This document shows, piece after piece, positions 62,201 through 64,000 of a stretch of DNA of 64,000 bases. The translations under genes and the position numbers were made by a program. The stretch's first letter is position 1. Each line of letters begins with the position of its first letter. This stretch comes from Hippophae tibetana (taxonomy: Eukaryota > Streptophyta > Magnoliopsida > Rosales > Elaeagnaceae), in NCBI GenBank assembly GCA_037013495.1, contig CM072807.1, positions 11,907,001 to 11,971,000 of the forward strand, read 5' to 3'. The notes beneath the pieces are model-generated. The model was not told the origin of the DNA. It did not search any database and saw nothing but the letters and a program-made list of their open reading frames with translations.

Positions 62201-63200
62201 AATAAGCTATCCTAATAGCTGGCAGAGTATGTGCAAGGTCAAATATCATGGATGAAGCATCACTACAAAAGAAGAGCATACGATGGTCTAAGGAACCATC
62301 AACTGAATCAGTATGATCGTTCCTGAAGATACCATTTTGCCCCATTGCATTTGAGGGGCTTGGGGCTTGTGCCAAAGCATTCTCAAGTGCGTCCTTCCAC
62401 TCGAAAAGGTCCTCCAAAGTTTCAGCCTGCGACCCAGGGAAAAAAAACCACTATTAGAAGCACATGGTAAGATATTGCTACGAAGTTATAGAAGAGCTAC
62501 TGTATATTTAAATTTTGACCATAATTTCAAAGTGATCAAGTTTCCAACCTCTTCTTGATGTTTCTGACATACAAATAAAAGCATTTTGTTCACATGGTAC
62601 TTTAAGTTCTTATCTTCTAACTTGGTCAACCAAGCGACCATTTAAATGCATCCATAAAATGTGGATAGCCAATGTGCTTTTAACTAGCAAGTAAACCAAA
62701 ATTTTGATATTAAAAATAGCTAAAAAAATGCAGGATTATGCTTTCTGCATTATTCAGGAGCTCACGTGCCTTATTTCTGACTGAAGGCAATTTTTTTATT
62801 TTATAGAACTTTATAGTGAATTCTGGTTAGATGGTCAAATAAAAAATGAAACATCAAGTAACTTGAGAAAATGAAAAATCCTAGAAACAAAGAGGCTTAT
62901 AGGTTAAAGGAAGCCTAAAGAAAGGCAGAAGCACCTTAAGTGTGAAAGCCCGTCCATCACGACCATCAGGAAAGAGCACAGTCAACAGTTTTTTATCTAC
63001 TTTGAAGTCAACTCTAAAGAAAAATGTAGCACAGACTACAAGGTTATTGCATTGCCACTATCAGGAATAGGAAACAAGCAGAATGGAAACAGAAGAGTAA
63101 TTATTTCCAATTGAGGATTACAAGCCAACCTGCCTGAATTGTTGAGGTCAATACCACCAAGTGTCAGATTCACTTCACTTCCCTTTTGAGGAACAGCATT
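47282..63200 (-). CDS. REN1: REN1-like Rho (Rop) GTPase-activating protein, 3' part, 19 coding exons
   Basis: Exons from 5' to 3': 63200-63130, 63013-62935, 62426-62282, 61582-61463, 60971-60894, 60466-60411, 60335-60266, 59821-59737, 59332-59089, 58197-57979, 53731-53423, 53243-53194, 52071-52011, 51934-51851, 51492-51379, 51296-51169, 50758-50695, 49602-49471, 47653-47282. All have GT..AG borders and agreeing phases, giving 826 visible residues; the N-terminus with the start of the PH domain lies beyond 64000. Visible order: end of PH domain (1-80), RhoGAP domain (109-316) with arginine finger R147 in 'EGILRQAAYV' and 'NRMSCSAVAACMAPLLLRPL', acidic linker (317-389), Ser/Asn-rich stretch (390-492), 'KNLSMESVDFSLEEE', then coiled coil (about 509-640) and a hydrophilic tail with 'SKLTNRLNFLKERRSQI'. 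In Arabidopsis REN1 inactivates ROP1 at the pollen-tube tip; the same role is inferred here. Introns are swollen by transposons, but no lesion is seen in the coding exons. Confidence 0.92.
47760..49124 (+). repeat. Probable solo LTR of a gypsy-type element in the last REN1 intron
   Basis: The 1.8-kb intron 47654-49470 holds a block with LTR character. It has many CACGTG/CACGCG words near 47820-47990, a TATATATACCC box near 48070 and a long AT-rich middle. Its end reads TCCTCATGGGTACGAT, then 'ttacttgtcac' and GAGTGCTCAACA, close to the end of many plant gypsy LTRs. No gag or pol is attached. GTGTCAAT occurs at 47760 and again at 49125, just outside the end. Exact limits are uncertain. Confidence 0.5.
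50763..50856. repeat. Exact 47-bp tandem duplication at a REN1 splice acceptor
   Basis: Two adjacent identical 47-base units (50763-50809 and 50810-50856), starting TTCCATAAAGAAAAAGAAAA and ending GCGACTCTGC followed by T. On the gene strand each contains a pyrimidine tract followed by GGAARCAG. The real acceptor (AAACAG, exon at 50758) uses the first; the second gives an upstream AAGCAG, 47 bases away. Confidence 0.95.
50869..50982. repeat. 57-bp tandem duplication next to the 47-bp one
   Basis: TTTGTCAAAGCATCATTAAT at 50869 recurs as TTTGTCAAAGCATCGTTAAT at 50926. Both continue ATTAATCTTTGCACT and end ACAATTATACCAAAA, with a few differences near the middle. Same intron as the 47-bp repeat. 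Confidence 0.93.
53828..57633 (+). mobile_element. Ty1/copia retrotransposon 3, truncated, in a REN1 intron
   Basis: It lies on the + strand, antisense to the host gene, within the intron 53732-57978. A 5' LTR appears to run from about 53828 (TGTTTAATATG) to 53999 and is followed by TCGTATCAGAGC (54000-54011), a one-base variant of the initiator tRNA-Met site. The last 26 bases of the LTR (TTCAAAGTAATATTCAGAAA.. ) recur at 57608-57633, right after the RNase H fragment. The 3' end of pol and nearly all of the 3' LTR are therefore deleted. The left limit is approximate and no target duplication was found. Confidence 0.75.
54713..57606 (+). pseudogene. copia element 3 pol, multiply interrupted
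   Basis: The open piece 54713-55204 covers the end of the protease region, the GAG-pre-integrase ('FWYKRLGHPNFSYLKRLFP') and the integrase start. Piece 55572-55865 is the later integrase ('KALCCVFIGYSSTQKGYKYY'). Pieces 56574-56792 and following are RT ('KKYNARLVAKGFMQIYRVDY', 'FDQLDVKNSF'). Sequence around 57430-57590 is RNase H ('DDRRSTSGYCTF'). Gag is not recognisable between 54012 and 54700. The RT active site reads YVND at 57015-57026 instead of YVDD. Stops and shifts occur throughout. Confidence 0.82.
58281..58704. repeat. Compound fold-back element in a REN1 intron
   Basis: Arm A (58281-58382) is present in inverted form at 58605-58704 and, less completely, at 58439-58520. The segment between the first two (about 58400-58440, with ATCACGTGCATTTTC) is itself inverted at about 58545-58600 (ATACACGTGATAC). 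The order is A-B-A'-B'-A', as if two palindromic MITEs overlapped or one was rearranged. It is non-coding. The family is not recognised. Confidence 0.75.
59650..59700. repeat. Mixed TA/CA microsatellite
   Basis: TA-rich run, then ACACACACACACA, then TATATATATAT, 37 bases upstream (in plus coordinates) of the REN1 exon at 59737-59821, so just inside the downstream intron. Confidence 0.85.
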
Positions 63201-64000
63201 CTGAATAAGTTCAAAAGTAGAAATTTCAATCCTAAATAATGAATAACCAAGGCCAGAACAACAGGGTGGGGAGAAAAAACATGGGAGAAATAGATGCCCT
63301 AATAATAAAGTTGAATATTATAAATGAAGGAATATGAAGAAAAAAAATATCATAAATTAACATGGCCCACCCAAGCTCACAGGTTTGACTCGGTATTTTA
63401 TGAAGGGATAAGCCAACACAACACAATAACTATTGCTACTTAATGATTCCTGCCTAGCACAACCCTACTACATAAAACATCTCAAATATAATTCACTGTT
63501 TGCTCTTTCTCATACCCCTAGACTATTCTATTAGAGAAAATTTTATTATGCCTACATCTAAGTTCCTACTAAAATGGAGAACAGGTGGGGTACTAACAAT
63601 GATAATCTAATTAGTATATCTCATTTTAAGATATCGCAGGTCGTCATAAATTATTTGCAACCTAATGCAAATATCATCTTGTGGTGGTGTCTAAGTCAAA
63701 AGGATATGATAACAAGAAAGCTACACTTAATAGACAGAAAAGCAACATAAAAGTTACAACATGTAGATCCTTTTCTTTGTTATTTTGGTTTTTTGTGCAT
63801 CAATGTTGTACACTCTAAAAGAAGAAACACCAAGGGTAGCTAGCATGTAAACTGGTCGAATATATAATAAAATAGAATAGAGAAACTCTGAAGCATGAAC
63901 TATTGAAAACCCTAACTTCAAGTACGAGACATAAACTTTGATGTAATTACCACAATAGATAATGAGACACAAGATCAAGCATGCATGCATTTTTTTAACA
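63201..64000 (-). other. REN1 intron running off the window
   Basis: No exon encoding the expected start of the PH domain is found here on the minus strand, so the next upstream exon must lie beyond 64000. The open frames at 63232-63426 and 63754-63990 have no conserved content. Confidence 0.6.

Noticed and set aside
1-64000. CRISPR array, prokaryotic operon, phage or organellar DNA
   Set aside because: Gene structure and transposon types are those of a plant nuclear genome; the direct repeats seen are minisatellites or transposon parts without CRISPR geometry.

Overview
This is a nuclear DNA window from a flowering plant, probably a eudicot. It is AT-rich, its genes have GT..AG introns, and the gene families are plant ones: a short universal stress protein, an AED3-type apoplastic aspartic protease, and a REN1-type RopGAP with PH, RhoGAP and coiled-coil parts. 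The transposons (Ty1/copia, Ty3/gypsy, CACTA, MULE, plant mobile domain) also fit a plant. I cannot name the species. I saw no rRNA, tRNA, CRISPR array or organellar segment, but did no systematic RNA search.

Layout. 0.2-6.4 kb: a deletion-scarred Ty3/gypsy element with two recognisable LTRs, the right one carrying a 397-bp hAT-like MITE. 6.4-8.6 kb: AT-rich DNA with nothing recognised. 8.6-16.1 kb: a transposon nest. A degenerate plant-mobile-domain gene (+) and a degenerate MULE transposase (-) lie between two arrays of similar short repeats. A 2.5-kb CACTA element with TSD TTT has landed inside the MULE transposase region. 16.4-17.9 kb: an intact four-exon universal stress protein gene (+), with a probable long 3' transcript region to about 19.7 kb. 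19.7-27.0 kb: AT-rich intergenic DNA. 27.08-28.39 kb: an intact single-exon aspartic protease gene (+) with a good TATA box. 28.4-30.6 kb: intergenic, with a long AT microsatellite and an unidentified broken coding remnant. 30.6-35.2 kb: a complete but dead copia element (+). 35.5-35.8 kb: a frameshifted fragment of an unrecognised membrane-anchored protein. 38.5-43.4 kb: a second dead copia element (-). 47.2-64 kb: the 3' part of a REN1-like gene (-), with 19 coding exons resolved in consistent phase and the N-terminus beyond the right edge. Its introns hold a solo gypsy-type LTR, a third truncated copia element, a compound fold-back element and two tandem duplications, one of which copies a splice acceptor.

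The three host genes belong to different processes (stress-related nucleotide binding, secreted proteolysis, and Rop GTPase control of polar growth) and share no visible regulation. Most of the remaining DNA is mobile-element debris or unassigned AT-rich sequence. I found no convincing undescribed multi-gene system. The observations most worth checking are the substituted catalytic motif in all three copia reverse transcriptases, the Tyr-to-Phe change at the protease flap, the duplicated splice acceptor in the RopGAP gene, and the nested MULE/PMD/CACTA structure.
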